From contig JADFZL010000008.1 of NCBI GenBank assembly GCA_015232575.1, positions 186,001 through 250,000 on the forward strand: a stretch of DNA of 64,000 nucleotides, in the 5' to 3' direction. A program made the translations under genes and the position numbers. Each line of letters starts with the position of its first letter. Within the stretch, counting starts at the first letter, position 1. Source of the stretch: Candidatus Rifleibacteriota bacterium (GTDB lineage: Bacteria; Muiribacteriota; Ozemobacteria; Ozemobacterales; Ozemobacteraceae). This document shows, piece after piece, positions 53,838 to 62,529 of this stretch. The notes below the pieces were generated by a model. It was not told where the DNA came from. It ran no database searches and saw only the letters and a program-made list of their open reading frames with translations.

Positions 53838-54467
53838 ATGGCAGAAAAAATAAAAAAAACCAGACCGGAACTGCTGAAACTCCGCCGCGGACTTGCTTTA
53901 TTTAAGCGATTCCTTCCCACGCTGCATCTCAAGAAACAACAGATTCAGCTTGAGATAGTCAAAATTCGCTCTGAATTCAAACGGCTGAAAGATGAAATTT
54001 CCCGGCGTCTTGAACAGATTGAAAACTGGATTTCACTTTTCAGCGAAGATCTTCCCGGGCCAGTTACAAGACTGGTACAAGTCGTTGCTGCACGTCATGG
54101 CGAAAAAAACGTTGCTGGAATTGTTTTGCCTGTACTGCTTGAAATGGAATATAAGGTTATGCCTTACAGCTATTTTTCAGCACCGCCCTGGGTGGACAAA
54201 GGCGTTGTAATGGTAAAAGAACTTCTGGAATTTCGTGAAAAAATTAATGTTATAAAAAAGCAGGAAGAAATTCTGCACATCGAACTGCGAAAAATTACCC
54301 AGAGAGTTAATCTCTTTGAAAAAGTAAAAATTCCTCAAACCATCGAGAGCATAAGGGTCATCAAAATTGCACTCGCTGAGGAGCAGACCGCAGGCGTTGG
54401 CAGAGCAAAGATAGCAAAAGGAAAAAGCGTTCCGGTTGAAAACGCAGTCATGGAGGCTTCTGTATGA
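53838..54467 (+). CDS. atpD: V-type ATPase central stalk subunit D
   Basis: 209 residues. Antiparallel coiled-coil pattern with PELLKLRRGLALFKRFLPTLHLKKQQIQLE at the N-terminus and RKITQRVNLFEKVKIPQTIESIRVIKIALAEEQ at the C-terminus, the signature of V/A-type D (equivalent to F-type gamma). It transmits rotation to the membrane ring. Its stop overlaps the ATG of the I subunit gene (ATGA). Confidence 0.92.
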   Translation: MAEKIKKTRPELLKLRRGLALFKRFLPTLHLKKQQIQLEIVKIRSEFKRLKDEISRRLEQIENWISLFSEDLPGPVTRLVQVVAARHGEKNVAGIVLPVLLEMEYKVMPYSYFSAPPWVDKGVVMVKELLEFREKINVIKKQEEILHIELRKITQRVNLFEKVKIPQTIESIRVIKIALAEEQTAGVGRAKIAKGKSVPVENAVMEASV

Positions 54468-56320
54468 TAGCTCCGATGAAAAGAATCATCATTGCAGCAC
54501 GCGAAACTGACAAAAAACATGTTCTTGAAATTCTGCGTGAATCTGGAGTAATTCACATAGAACCCTCTCTTGAAAATCCTTTGCCTCTACCTTCGGATGT
54601 TCTGACCGATATTTCCAATGCTGAGAAAGCTCTTGCAATTTTATCAGGAAACAAACGTTTTCACGATAGAGATGATTACCTTAGGTTCCTGGAAGCCGAG
54701 AGAGCTCGTTCAGTTTTATCAGGAATCAAGCCCTCTGATCCGGCAAAATATCTTGATATGCATGCAGCTAATTTTATCAAAGCAACTCTCGAAACACATC
54801 AAAATCTTGATGAAATATGCAGAAAAAAGCTTGAAATTTCACGTGAAGCTGAAGTGGTAAAACCATGGGGACAAATAGATTCCGATTCTATTGATTTTCT
54901 GAAAAACAGCGGCCTGAATGTCAGATTTTTTATACTTACAAAGGGTCGTGAAAGTGAAATTGAAGCTGAAACTCTTCAGATTATTTCTGAAGAAGCTGGA
55001 ATGATTTATTTAGTGGCACTTTCCCGAAAAGAAATTACTTTTCCAGCAGATGTACCACCTGTCGCAATACCTGAAAAAGATTTCTCCAGGCTCAGTGCAG
55101 AACTGGCAGGAATGGAAAACCAGGAAAAATCACTGAAAGCAACTCTTCAAGAGCTTTCTGTGTATCTGAAGAAGGTTTCTGATTATATCAATGAATTAAA
55201 CGACAGAAAAAGGTATGTCGAAGTTGAATTAAACAGATTACAAAACGAATCAATTTTTTGTCTTCAGGGATGGATTCCCGAAAAGTCTGTTTCATCATTT
55301 CAAGAGTCTCTTGGAAAATCGAAAGTTCCTGTTTGCGCAGAAACCAGAGAGCCCCTTGACGAAGAGTCTCCTCCGACAAAACTTGAAAATTCGTGGTGGT
55401 GTAAACCTGTTGAAGGACTATACGGAGTTCTTGGTATAGTTCCAGGTTACAGGGAAGCAGATGTAAGCCCTTTTTTCCTTCCCTTTCTGGCGATATTTAC
55501 TGCAATGCTTGTTGCAGACGGCGGATACAGCCTGACTGCATTGATTGCACTCGTCGTTCTGTATTATCCGCTGTCACAAAAGGGTGTTCCAAAGCCGTTG
55601 ATAGAACTTTTTATTATACTCTTCGCCGGCGGTGCGATTTATGGCGTGCTTACCAACAGCTATTTTGGCTATCAGTTTGAGTTCGCAAAAAAACTTATGT
55701 TTCTTGATCCAGGTACCAACGATGGACAGGAATTTCTGAAAAGACTGTGCTTCTTCCTTGGAGCGTTGCATCTGACGATTGCGCATATCTGGAAAATTGC
55801 CAGGCAGAGTATTTCGCTTGCCACAATTGGTGAAGTTGGCTGGATAGTCTTTCTGTGGGCAATGTTTGATCTTGTTAACCTTCTTGTTCTAGGCAATTCT
55901 GATACTCAAGCACCGGCACGGATGATGCCAATGTTCCAGGTCTCGCTTGTCATGATTCTTTTATTTACTGCCCCATCAACTAACATATTTTCGATGGTGG
56001 GTCAGGGTCTTGGGGCCATTGCCCTTAACGCAGCCGGTTTTCTATCTGATATTATTTCTTATATTCGCTTATGGGCAGTTGGGCTTGCCGGCGGAATTCT
56101 GGCAGCAAACTTCAATGAAATGGCAAGCGGATTTCCTGTTCCGATTTCAATAATTATTTTTATCTGTGCGCATCTTATGAATTTCTCTCTGGCATTGGTT
56201 GCCGTTTTTGCCCACGGAGTACGTCTTAATCTGCTCGAATTTTCAAACCATCTTGGTATGGAATGGAGCGGAAAACCGTTCGACCCTTTTGCAAAAGCCG
56301 ATTCGGCTGAAAAAAAATAA
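54464..56320 (+). CDS. atpI: V-type ATPase membrane subunit I (a-subunit)
   Basis: 618 residues. A soluble N-terminal half with coiled coil (about 1-320) and a C-terminal half with about seven or eight membrane helices. The key ion-channel helix SDIISYIRLWAVGLAGG contains the essential Arg535. It forms the ion half-channels next to the K-ring. GGAGG lies 8 bases before the ATG. Confidence 0.95.
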   Translation: MIAPMKRIIIAARETDKKHVLEILRESGVIHIEPSLENPLPLPSDVLTDISNAEKALAILSGNKRFHDRDDYLRFLEAERARSVLSGIKPSDPAKYLDMHAANFIKATLETHQNLDEICRKKLEISREAEVVKPWGQIDSDSIDFLKNSGLNVRFFILTKGRESEIEAETLQIISEEAGMIYLVALSRKEITFPADVPPVAIPEKDFSRLSAELAGMENQEKSLKATLQELSVYLKKVSDYINELNDRKRYVEVELNRLQNESIFCLQGWIPEKSVSSFQESLGKSKVPVCAETREPLDEESPPTKLENSWWCKPVEGLYGVLGIVPGYREADVSPFFLPFLAIFTAMLVADGGYSLTALIALVVLYYPLSQKGVPKPLIELFIILFAGGAIYGVLTNSYFGYQFEFAKKLMFLDPGTNDGQEFLKRLCFFLGALHLTIAHIWKIARQSISLATIGEVGWIVFLWAMFDLVNLLVLGNSDTQAPARMMPMFQVSLVMILLFTAPSTNIFSMVGQGLGAIALNAAGFLSDIISYIRLWAVGLAGGILAANFNEMASGFPVPISIIIFICAHLMNFSLALVAVFAHGVRLNLLEFSNHLGMEWSGKPFDPFAKADSAEKK

Positions 56321-56353
56321 AAACTGAGAAATTAATATTAAAGGAGCATAAAC

Positions 56354-56818
56354 ATGTTGTTGGCAAGTTTAGGAAAAATGGCTGGTGGTCTGGTTCTAGG
56401 ACTTGGTGGTATTGGAAGCTGTCTCGGAATTCTGGCGGCTGGAAAAGCTGCAGCCGGCGCATGGGCCAACGAAGGCAAAGCTGGTAAGAATCTTTCTTTC
56501 CCCTATATTATTATGATTGCGGCTCCAATAAGCCAGACTTTATATGCAATGATACTGATGAACAAGATGAAAGACGTCATAAAAACTACTGCCGGTGGCC
56601 TCACCCCGGAATTGTCAATGCTGCTGCTCGGCGTTGCTATTGGTTGTGGTATTATTGAGCTTATTTCAGCATACTGTCAGGGTCTTATCGGCGCAGCAGG
56701 AATCAGATGTCTTAATGAAAATGGCGGAAAAGGCTTTGCATTCCTTCTCATCGCACTTGGAATCATCGAAACAGTCGGTATTTTTGGAATGGTATTCGGT
56801 CTTAACCTTCTAGGTTAA
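56354..56818 (+). CDS. atpK: V-type ATPase proteolipid subunit K (Na+-type ion site)
   Basis: 154 residues, four membrane helices (double hairpin). Helix 4 carries the ion-binding Glu139 (LGIIETVGIFG). The Na+ ligand set of Enterococcus NtpK is conserved: Ser60 and Gln61 (ISQTLY), Tyr64, Gln109 (CQGLIGAAG) and Glu139. This predicts Na+ coupling rather than H+ coupling. It is the last gene of the operon E-DUF2764-A-B-D-I-K. The 3' end overlaps the convergent methyltransferase gene by 9 bases. Confidence 0.93.
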   Translation: MLLASLGKMAGGLVLGLGGIGSCLGILAAGKAAAGAWANEGKAGKNLSFPYIIMIAAPISQTLYAMILMNKMKDVIKTTAGGLTPELSMLLLGVAIGCGIIELISAYCQGLIGAAGIRCLNENGGKGFAFLLIALGIIETVGIFGMVFGLNLLG

Positions 56819-57673
56819 CAAATGCTTGGGTAGAGCGATGAGCTCTATCCAGGTGCCCAGATTAAGCCGCGACAAGATGTTAAGTAATGGAGAATTCCAG
56901 TATTTTACTTTTTGTCGCGGAAAAATTGTTTTTAGTGATATTATCTGAAAACCAGTTTTTTCAACCAGTTTTCGAGCCGTCACAGGTGAAAAGAACCATA
57001 GATGGTGGTCTGCAGCCAAGTGTTTATAGCTCTTCTTTTTCAGAGTAGATGCACTTAGAATGTTTTTTATTCTGTCGTTCAGACTGCTGGTATTTGGGAA
57101 AACTGCATAAAGAAGCCCTTTTGGCTTTAACAGTGTCTCACATTTTTTCAAAAATTCTACTGGATTCAGAGTATGCTCTATTACGTGAATGAGCGTAATA
57201 ACATCATATCGCGAAGTTATTTCCAGATTTTCCAGAAAACCCAGATGTATTTTGCAACCAAGCTTTTTTCTTAACAGCTCAACCTGTTGTTGTTGAACAT
57301 CATGTCCCTCTATTTTCCAACCATCGCTGAATGCTGTTTCCAGCATTAATCCGTCTCCTGCACCAACGTCAAACAGTAATCCTTTTGTTGATTTGTCTGA
57401 TTTATGAAGCTGGATTTGATGCAGATAATACCGGCAGTTTTCAACTGCCGATTCAAGAGAACGATTTTCAAGGTAATAGCTACTTTCGTATACCTGTTCC
57501 AGCATAGCTGAAAAACGAAGACGGGGACTCACAAAGAGAAAATTACACCTTTCACAGAGAGACAACTGGTTCCCACGAAAATCAACTGCATACTTTCGGG
57601 GCATTCCTCCGCAAAGGCAACATTTAACTTCTTCATACTTTTCTGAAGAATTTATCCCGGCAAGCGAACCCAT
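56810..57673 (-). CDS. SAM-dependent methyltransferase with N-terminal zinc-ribbon-like motif
   Basis: 287 residues. An N-terminal four-Cys cluster (CCLCGG and CERCNF) resembles the zinc-binding start of glycan- and sugar-modifying methyltransferases. A class I SAM domain follows with LLFDVGAGDGLML (SAM motif I), LIHVIEHTLNPVEFLKKCETLLKPKG and LLYAVFPNTSS. It probably methylates a sugar or a small hydrophobic metabolite; the acceptor is unknown. AGGAGG lies about 11 bases upstream. It converges on the V-ATPase K gene with a 9-base overlap. Confidence 0.85.
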   Translation of the reverse strand: MGSLAGINSSEKYEEVKCCLCGGMPRKYAVDFRGNQLSLCERCNFLFVSPRLRFSAMLEQVYESSYYLENRSLESAVENCRYYLHQIQLHKSDKSTKGLLFDVGAGDGLMLETAFSDGWKIEGHDVQQQQVELLRKKLGCKIHLGFLENLEITSRYDVITLIHVIEHTLNPVEFLKKCETLLKPKGLLYAVFPNTSSLNDRIKNILSASTLKKKSYKHLAADHHLWFFSPVTARKLVEKTGFQIISLKTIFPRQKVKYWNSPLLNILSRLNLGTWIELIALPKHLLT

Positions 57674-57736
57674 TCGAAGTATTCCTCCTGGCTAATCGAG
57701 CAGAACAATCTTTTGATGTGTAAATACATGATTCAT

Positions 57737-57770
57737 CGTCATCCCGACCGAAGGGAGAGATCTCGAAGGG
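57737..57770. repeat. REP-like intergenic element
   Basis: The stretch CGTCATCCCGACCGAAGGGA with AGATCTCGAAGGG belongs to a type of short repeated element seen in many bacterial genomes (GTCATCC-n-CGAAGG-GATCTC-n-GAAGG). It lies in the 123-base gap between the methyltransferase and the GspE-type ATPase genes. A single copy is visible here. Confidence 0.5.
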
Positions 57771-57796
57771 ATTACACAAAACCATGCGCTAACTCG

Positions 57797-60700
57797 CTAA
57801 ACTACTGCCGGAAATTCTAAAATAACTACCGTATTTTTGCCTGGTACGCTGTTGACAGTAATACTTCCTTCAGAAAGTTCAATAAGTTTTTTTGTCACAT
57901 AAAGCCCCAATCCAAGGGTTTTTCGTCCGAACGGTGAAAATGGCTGATACAAACTTTTCATAACATCTGCGGGAATGCCTTTTCCGCTATCGAAAAGTCC
58001 GAGTTCAACACGATTGTTTGCACCAGGTTTCATTCGGGTCAGAATCTTGAATTCGCCACCTTCAGCCAATGCCATAAGGGCATTTGAAACAAGGTTTGCC
58101 ATAATCAATCTCAGTGCAAGCAGATCTATTTTAACTGCCGGTAATCCCTGGGTGAGATTTTTTGTGACCTTCATGTTGCTTCCAAGAGTTTCTTTACCCA
58201 GAAGCATTCTTGCGACAGAAACATGATTTTTTAACCCGGGCATAAGTTCTTTTTCGACATAATCATTCAACTGAATTTTAATCGGAGTCAGCTGCGGATC
58301 AGTAAAATGAACCTGCAGATTTTTCAAATTGAAATCAATTTTCTGTCCCTGACCATACACTAAGGGTACAACCTGCGGAAGATTTCCGCTTTTCATGCCG
58401 GAAGCGATGATATTCTGAATCTGTGAAACTGGCTCAGTGAGATTCATTTTGAATAGATCAGAATCAAGTTTCTGCGTTCCACCACCGCCTGAACCAAACT
58501 TTTCAAGAGAATTCCGGAACGACGAAATCTCCTGAACAAGTGATCCAAGATCTGAATTTTGAAAAACATGAGCACCACCAGCTTGAGAACTTACAGAAGC
58601 CACTGTTTCACGATGTTCTGAAGCCAATTTAGCAGCTGCTTTTGCATCTTTTGCGGCATTTGCCTCATCGCTGTCATCAGGCCCATCAAGAGTAGTTTTA
58701 ATTACCTCTTCGACTGTTGTTTTTTTTGAAAGAAGCTTATAGAGTGCCGATTCACGCAATGAAAGCATTCCGTCTTTCAACGCCTGTCGCCGAATATCTT
58801 CAGTTGAAGCCTTTGCCTCAATCATTTCGCGTATTGGTCCGGACATGGCAAGGACTTCATATATTCCCTGACGTCCTTTTAAACCGCTCTGATCGCATAC
58901 GTCACAACCAGCACCTTTTGCAAAAGTAATATCGTCGAGATTAATATCTTTCAATCGGGTTTTATCAAGAAGCCTCTGGTTTATTCCAAGAGTTTTAAGC
59001 AAATCAATGTTTGGCTTATATTCTGTATAACAGTTACTGCAGATCTTTCTGACAAGTCGCTGTGCCTCAACGACACGCAGTGATGTTGTAAGTGCAAACG
59101 GTTCAAGTCCCATCTGTGTCAATCTTCCGATCGTAGATGGGGCATCATTGGTATGCAGGGTGGAAATGACAAGATGCCCTGTCATAGCTGCTTTTATAGC
59201 AATGCTTGCAGTTTCAAAGTCGCGAATTTCACCGATCATGATGATATTTGGATCCTGACGAAGGAAGGACCTGAGAGCGGCGCCAAAATCCAGTCCAATG
59301 TCGGCATGGCACTGAACCTGATTTATTCCCATAAGGTTATATTCTACCGGATCTTCTGCCGTCATGATATTCATTCCGGGATTGTTCAACAGAAAGAGTG
59401 ATGAATACAAAGTTGTTGTTTTTCCTGATCCGGTTGGTCCGGTTACAAGAACAATACCGTTTGGCGCTTTCACACCCTGCATGAAGACATCCAGGACGTG
59501 CGGTTCAAAACCAAGATCTGTAAGGTTTACCTTAAGATTTCCCTGATCGAGAAGTCTCATACAAACCTTTTCACCCCAGACGCATGGAACCATTGAAACG
59601 CGAAGATCTACTTTTCTGTTGTTCAGGAAGAATTTGATACGGCCATCCTGAGGGCATCTTGTTTCAGCGATGTCAAGATTTGACATAACCTTGATTCTGC
59701 TTACCAGGGCAGCATGTGCAGCTCTTGCCGGAGTCATGAAGAGCTTCATGACACCATCTTTTCGAAATCTTATTCTAAGTTCATTCTCAAAAGGTTCAAT
59801 ATGAATGTCTGAGGTTCCGGTTTGTGCCGCCTGCGTAAGAATGAGATTTACGAGTTTAATAATCGGAGCATCATTTTCACTCATATCTCCGAGCGCGTCT
59901 ACTTCTTTTTCAGCTTCAGTACCAATGTTAGCTGAAAGCGAATCAACGCTTTCACCATAAAGTTTATCAAGAGAAGCAAGAATTGCCAGTTCCGAGCTGA
60001 CGACCGGTGACACACGCAGTCCTGTCATCATTTCAATATGGTCTATCGTTATGATATCAGTTGGATCAGTCATCGCAACAACAAGGCGATTATCTTCCTT
60101 CTTGACAGGCACAAGAATCTGGTCATAGCAGATCTTTTTCGGAAGGAGCGAGGCAAGAATCGGATCCATCAGATTTTCTTCAAGATCAATAAATGGAATA
60201 TCAAACTGCTTGGAGAGAGCAACAGACAGTTGTTTGTTATTCACCAGTCCCTTTTTAACAAGATATGCTCCAAGTCTGATTTTATCTTTCTTTGCAGCAT
60301 CAAGGGATTCCTTCAGTTGCTCGGCAGTAATTAATTTTGATTCAATAAGTATGTCGCCAAGTCTTTTCCTTGGGCCACTCTTTTTTGGTGGTGGAGCAGA
60401 CTTACTTTTTGAATCCTGAATCTGCTGAAGCTTTTTATCCAACTGATCTTTCAGAACCTTTGCGCCGCGCATTGCAAGCGCTGTTCCCTCTGAAAGAGAC
60501 TTCAATATTTTTTCATCTGTTGGAGCGAGCATTCCCAGAAGAAGCTCCTGGCCATTCAATTTTATCGGAAGTGCCCTATGCTCAACTATTTTTTCGAATT
60601 TAATTATCTTAACTACGTCAGAAGATATCTGAACTGAATCAAGATCGATAAACGGAACATTCAGTAAAGAAGATTCAATATCTGCAAAGATTTTAGGCGA

Positions 60701-60883
60701 AACAGAAGAAAGGAGCGCTACAGCCTTAACCGTTTCCGCACCGTCCGGAAAATCCTTCCGCAGTTTGTCCCATTCTTCTTTGCTCAGAATTTTCTTTTCT
60801 CTGAGAATGACTCCCAGACGCTGCAAATCATTCTGACTGCATGGGAAAGAGGGAAAATAACCCTGATAAACTTCTTCTTCCAT
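57797..60883 (-). CDS. GspE/PilB assembly ATPase fused to a histidine-kinase-type ATPase domain
   Basis: 1028 residues. Two N-terminal MshEN-type domains (about 20-140 and 172-310; RLGDILIESKLIT pattern) lead to a complete GspE/PilB ATPase: Asp box ASDIHIEP-like TSDIHIEPFE (358-367), Walker A GPTGSGKT (482-489), Walker B NIIMIGEIRD (546-555), His box LVISTLHTND, and a zinc site CxxC (615/618 and 660/663). It powers type IV pilus or type II secretion assembly. A 200-residue linker then leads to a HATPase_c domain (about 920-1028) with N-box NLVSNA, G1 DSGKGI, and G2 GLGLY. No HisKA phospho-acceptor His is evident. The fusion is unusual. Confidence 0.92.
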   Translation of the reverse strand: MEEEVYQGYFPSFPCSQNDLQRLGVILREKKILSKEEWDKLRKDFPDGAETVKAVALLSSVSPKIFADIESSLLNVPFIDLDSVQISSDVVKIIKFEKIVEHRALPIKLNGQELLLGMLAPTDEKILKSLSEGTALAMRGAKVLKDQLDKKLQQIQDSKSKSAPPPKKSGPRKRLGDILIESKLITAEQLKESLDAAKKDKIRLGAYLVKKGLVNNKQLSVALSKQFDIPFIDLEENLMDPILASLLPKKICYDQILVPVKKEDNRLVVAMTDPTDIITIDHIEMMTGLRVSPVVSSELAILASLDKLYGESVDSLSANIGTEAEKEVDALGDMSENDAPIIKLVNLILTQAAQTGTSDIHIEPFENELRIRFRKDGVMKLFMTPARAAHAALVSRIKVMSNLDIAETRCPQDGRIKFFLNNRKVDLRVSMVPCVWGEKVCMRLLDQGNLKVNLTDLGFEPHVLDVFMQGVKAPNGIVLVTGPTGSGKTTTLYSSLFLLNNPGMNIMTAEDPVEYNLMGINQVQCHADIGLDFGAALRSFLRQDPNIIMIGEIRDFETASIAIKAAMTGHLVISTLHTNDAPSTIGRLTQMGLEPFALTTSLRVVEAQRLVRKICSNCYTEYKPNIDLLKTLGINQRLLDKTRLKDINLDDITFAKGAGCDVCDQSGLKGRQGIYEVLAMSGPIREMIEAKASTEDIRRQALKDGMLSLRESALYKLLSKKTTVEEVIKTTLDGPDDSDEANAAKDAKAAAKLASEHRETVASVSSQAGGAHVFQNSDLGSLVQEISSFRNSLEKFGSGGGGTQKLDSDLFKMNLTEPVSQIQNIIASGMKSGNLPQVVPLVYGQGQKIDFNLKNLQVHFTDPQLTPIKIQLNDYVEKELMPGLKNHVSVARMLLGKETLGSNMKVTKNLTQGLPAVKIDLLALRLIMANLVSNALMALAEGGEFKILTRMKPGANNRVELGLFDSGKGIPADVMKSLYQPFSPFGRKTLGLGLYVTKKLIELSEGSITVNSVPGKNTVVILEFPAVV

Positions 60884-60988
60884 TAATTAACCCTGTTTAT
60901 ATATATTTTTCCAACTATAACGTTCAGCCGAACAAAATAACACAGACTTTCCCCAAGAACAATAATTAATGAACTTTTCTCTGCAAAT

Positions 60989-62413
60989 CTAGTTATTATC
61001 TGTATTATTGTTCTCTTCAAGAAAATCGCGTGCCAGAGACTGAAAATGTGGTCTGATTCCAATTGTCAAAGCAACCTGAAGATGATGACGGGCCTTCCCC
61101 GGAGTTTTTTTCTTCAAAAGCATTCCAAGCTGAAAATGTGCATCGGCAAAACGCGGATGTAACTCAATTGCTTTTTCAAAAGATTTTTTTGCCGACATTC
61201 TTTTTTCAAGTTGAACTTGTGATAACCCGCACCAGTAATAAGCATCCGGGTAGGGGGAAATTTCGGTTGCTTCAGTGAAATGTCGCAATGCTTCTGTCCA
61301 GTGAGCGTCTTCAAAATATTTAATACCCAGAGAAATATGTCGCGCTGCCGGATCAAATTCAAGAACTGCAACTTTTTTAAGTTCAAGAAGTGCCTCTTCT
61401 ACGTATCCTTGCTCAAACAGTGTTTGAAATGCCTTATATTCTTTCGATTCTCTCCGTTTTTTCCCTTCAGCAAGATTCTGATATGCCTTAATTGCATCGT
61501 TCAGCTCGCCTTCCATTTCGTGCAGAACTCCCATGTAAAACCAGCCTTCCCAGAGAGACGGGTTTTTGTCTATCGCCTTGAGAAAAGTTCTTTTTGACTC
61601 AGAGAAATAACCTCTGAAAAGTAGACTTTTTCCAAGAGATACACTTATATCAAGATACTCCGGATGCAAAGCAGCCTCACTTCTGAGCTTGTCTAAAATG
61701 TCGTCAAGATATCCAATTCGGGTTTCTACTGCAGACAGATTTCTTGCAGCAACCTGCCATGACGGCCATCTGTAAACAATCTTTTTCAGGAAAGCCTGCG
61801 CTTCATCTAATTTATATGACTGCATCTTGAGTACAGCAATGTTATTCTGAATCTGTCTGTCTTCCGGAAGAAGATCAAGGGCGGCAGAAAAATATTCTCC
61901 GGCTGATACAAACATATTTCTCAGAAGAAAGATATTGCCAAGTGCGTTAAGCACAGCGGGGTCATCCGGGAACAACTGTTTCGCATGGAACAATTGTTTT
62001 TCGGCTTCGTTAAATCTTCCAAGACAGCGCAACACTTTCGCTTTAAGAAGAATCAGAGGTTTGGAATCGGGAACGTATAATGATGCAGAGTCAATTTTTT
62101 CAAGTGCCTCATTTACACGTTCGGCTTTTAAAAGCCTTTCAACCTGTGATGTCAGATCAACCGAGCCTTCAAAAACAATTTCTTCAGATAAAGATCTTGC
62201 TTCAGAATCAAAATTTTCTTCGATAAATGATGAAAGCTGCCCGCCGGTTTCACGGTATTTTTTTCGGGTTACTTCCACAAAATAGGCTATATTCGGGTAT
62301 TTCGGATCAAGTCTCTCTACATGAAGGAACTCAATCAGTGCGGCAGAAAAAAAGCTGCCCCTGAAGTAATGAACGCCCCGTTCAAAAATTTCGTCAATTT
62401 TTCTTTTTCCCAT
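60989..62413 (-). CDS. TPR-repeat protein upstream of the GspE-type ATPase
   Basis: 474 residues from ATG 62413 (upstream in-frame TTG at 62461 is less likely). About ten tetratricopeptide repeats, e.g. AVLNALGNIFLLRNMFVSAGEYF, WEGWFYMGVLHEMEGELNDAI and ADAHFQLGMLLKKKTPGKAR. No signal peptide or membrane segment, so cytoplasmic scaffold. The ATPase gene starts 105 bases downstream in the same direction, so they may share a transcript; PilF/TadD-like TPR proteins assist pilus assembly, but this is only by analogy. Confidence 0.85.
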   Translation of the reverse strand: MGKRKIDEIFERGVHYFRGSFFSAALIEFLHVERLDPKYPNIAYFVEVTRKKYRETGGQLSSFIEENFDSEARSLSEEIVFEGSVDLTSQVERLLKAERVNEALEKIDSASLYVPDSKPLILLKAKVLRCLGRFNEAEKQLFHAKQLFPDDPAVLNALGNIFLLRNMFVSAGEYFSAALDLLPEDRQIQNNIAVLKMQSYKLDEAQAFLKKIVYRWPSWQVAARNLSAVETRIGYLDDILDKLRSEAALHPEYLDISVSLGKSLLFRGYFSESKRTFLKAIDKNPSLWEGWFYMGVLHEMEGELNDAIKAYQNLAEGKKRRESKEYKAFQTLFEQGYVEEALLELKKVAVLEFDPAARHISLGIKYFEDAHWTEALRHFTEATEISPYPDAYYWCGLSQVQLEKRMSAKKSFEKAIELHPRFADAHFQLGMLLKKKTPGKARHHLQVALTIGIRPHFQSLARDFLEENNNTDNN

Positions 62414-62529
62414 AAAAAAACCCGCCAATTTGGTTGCAGTGAAAAAACGTTGATGATACAATAGATTAACTTAGTGGACACTGCTTGTCAACGTCAAAAA
62501 AAAATGTACCCTAAATTAGGAGGGATTCA

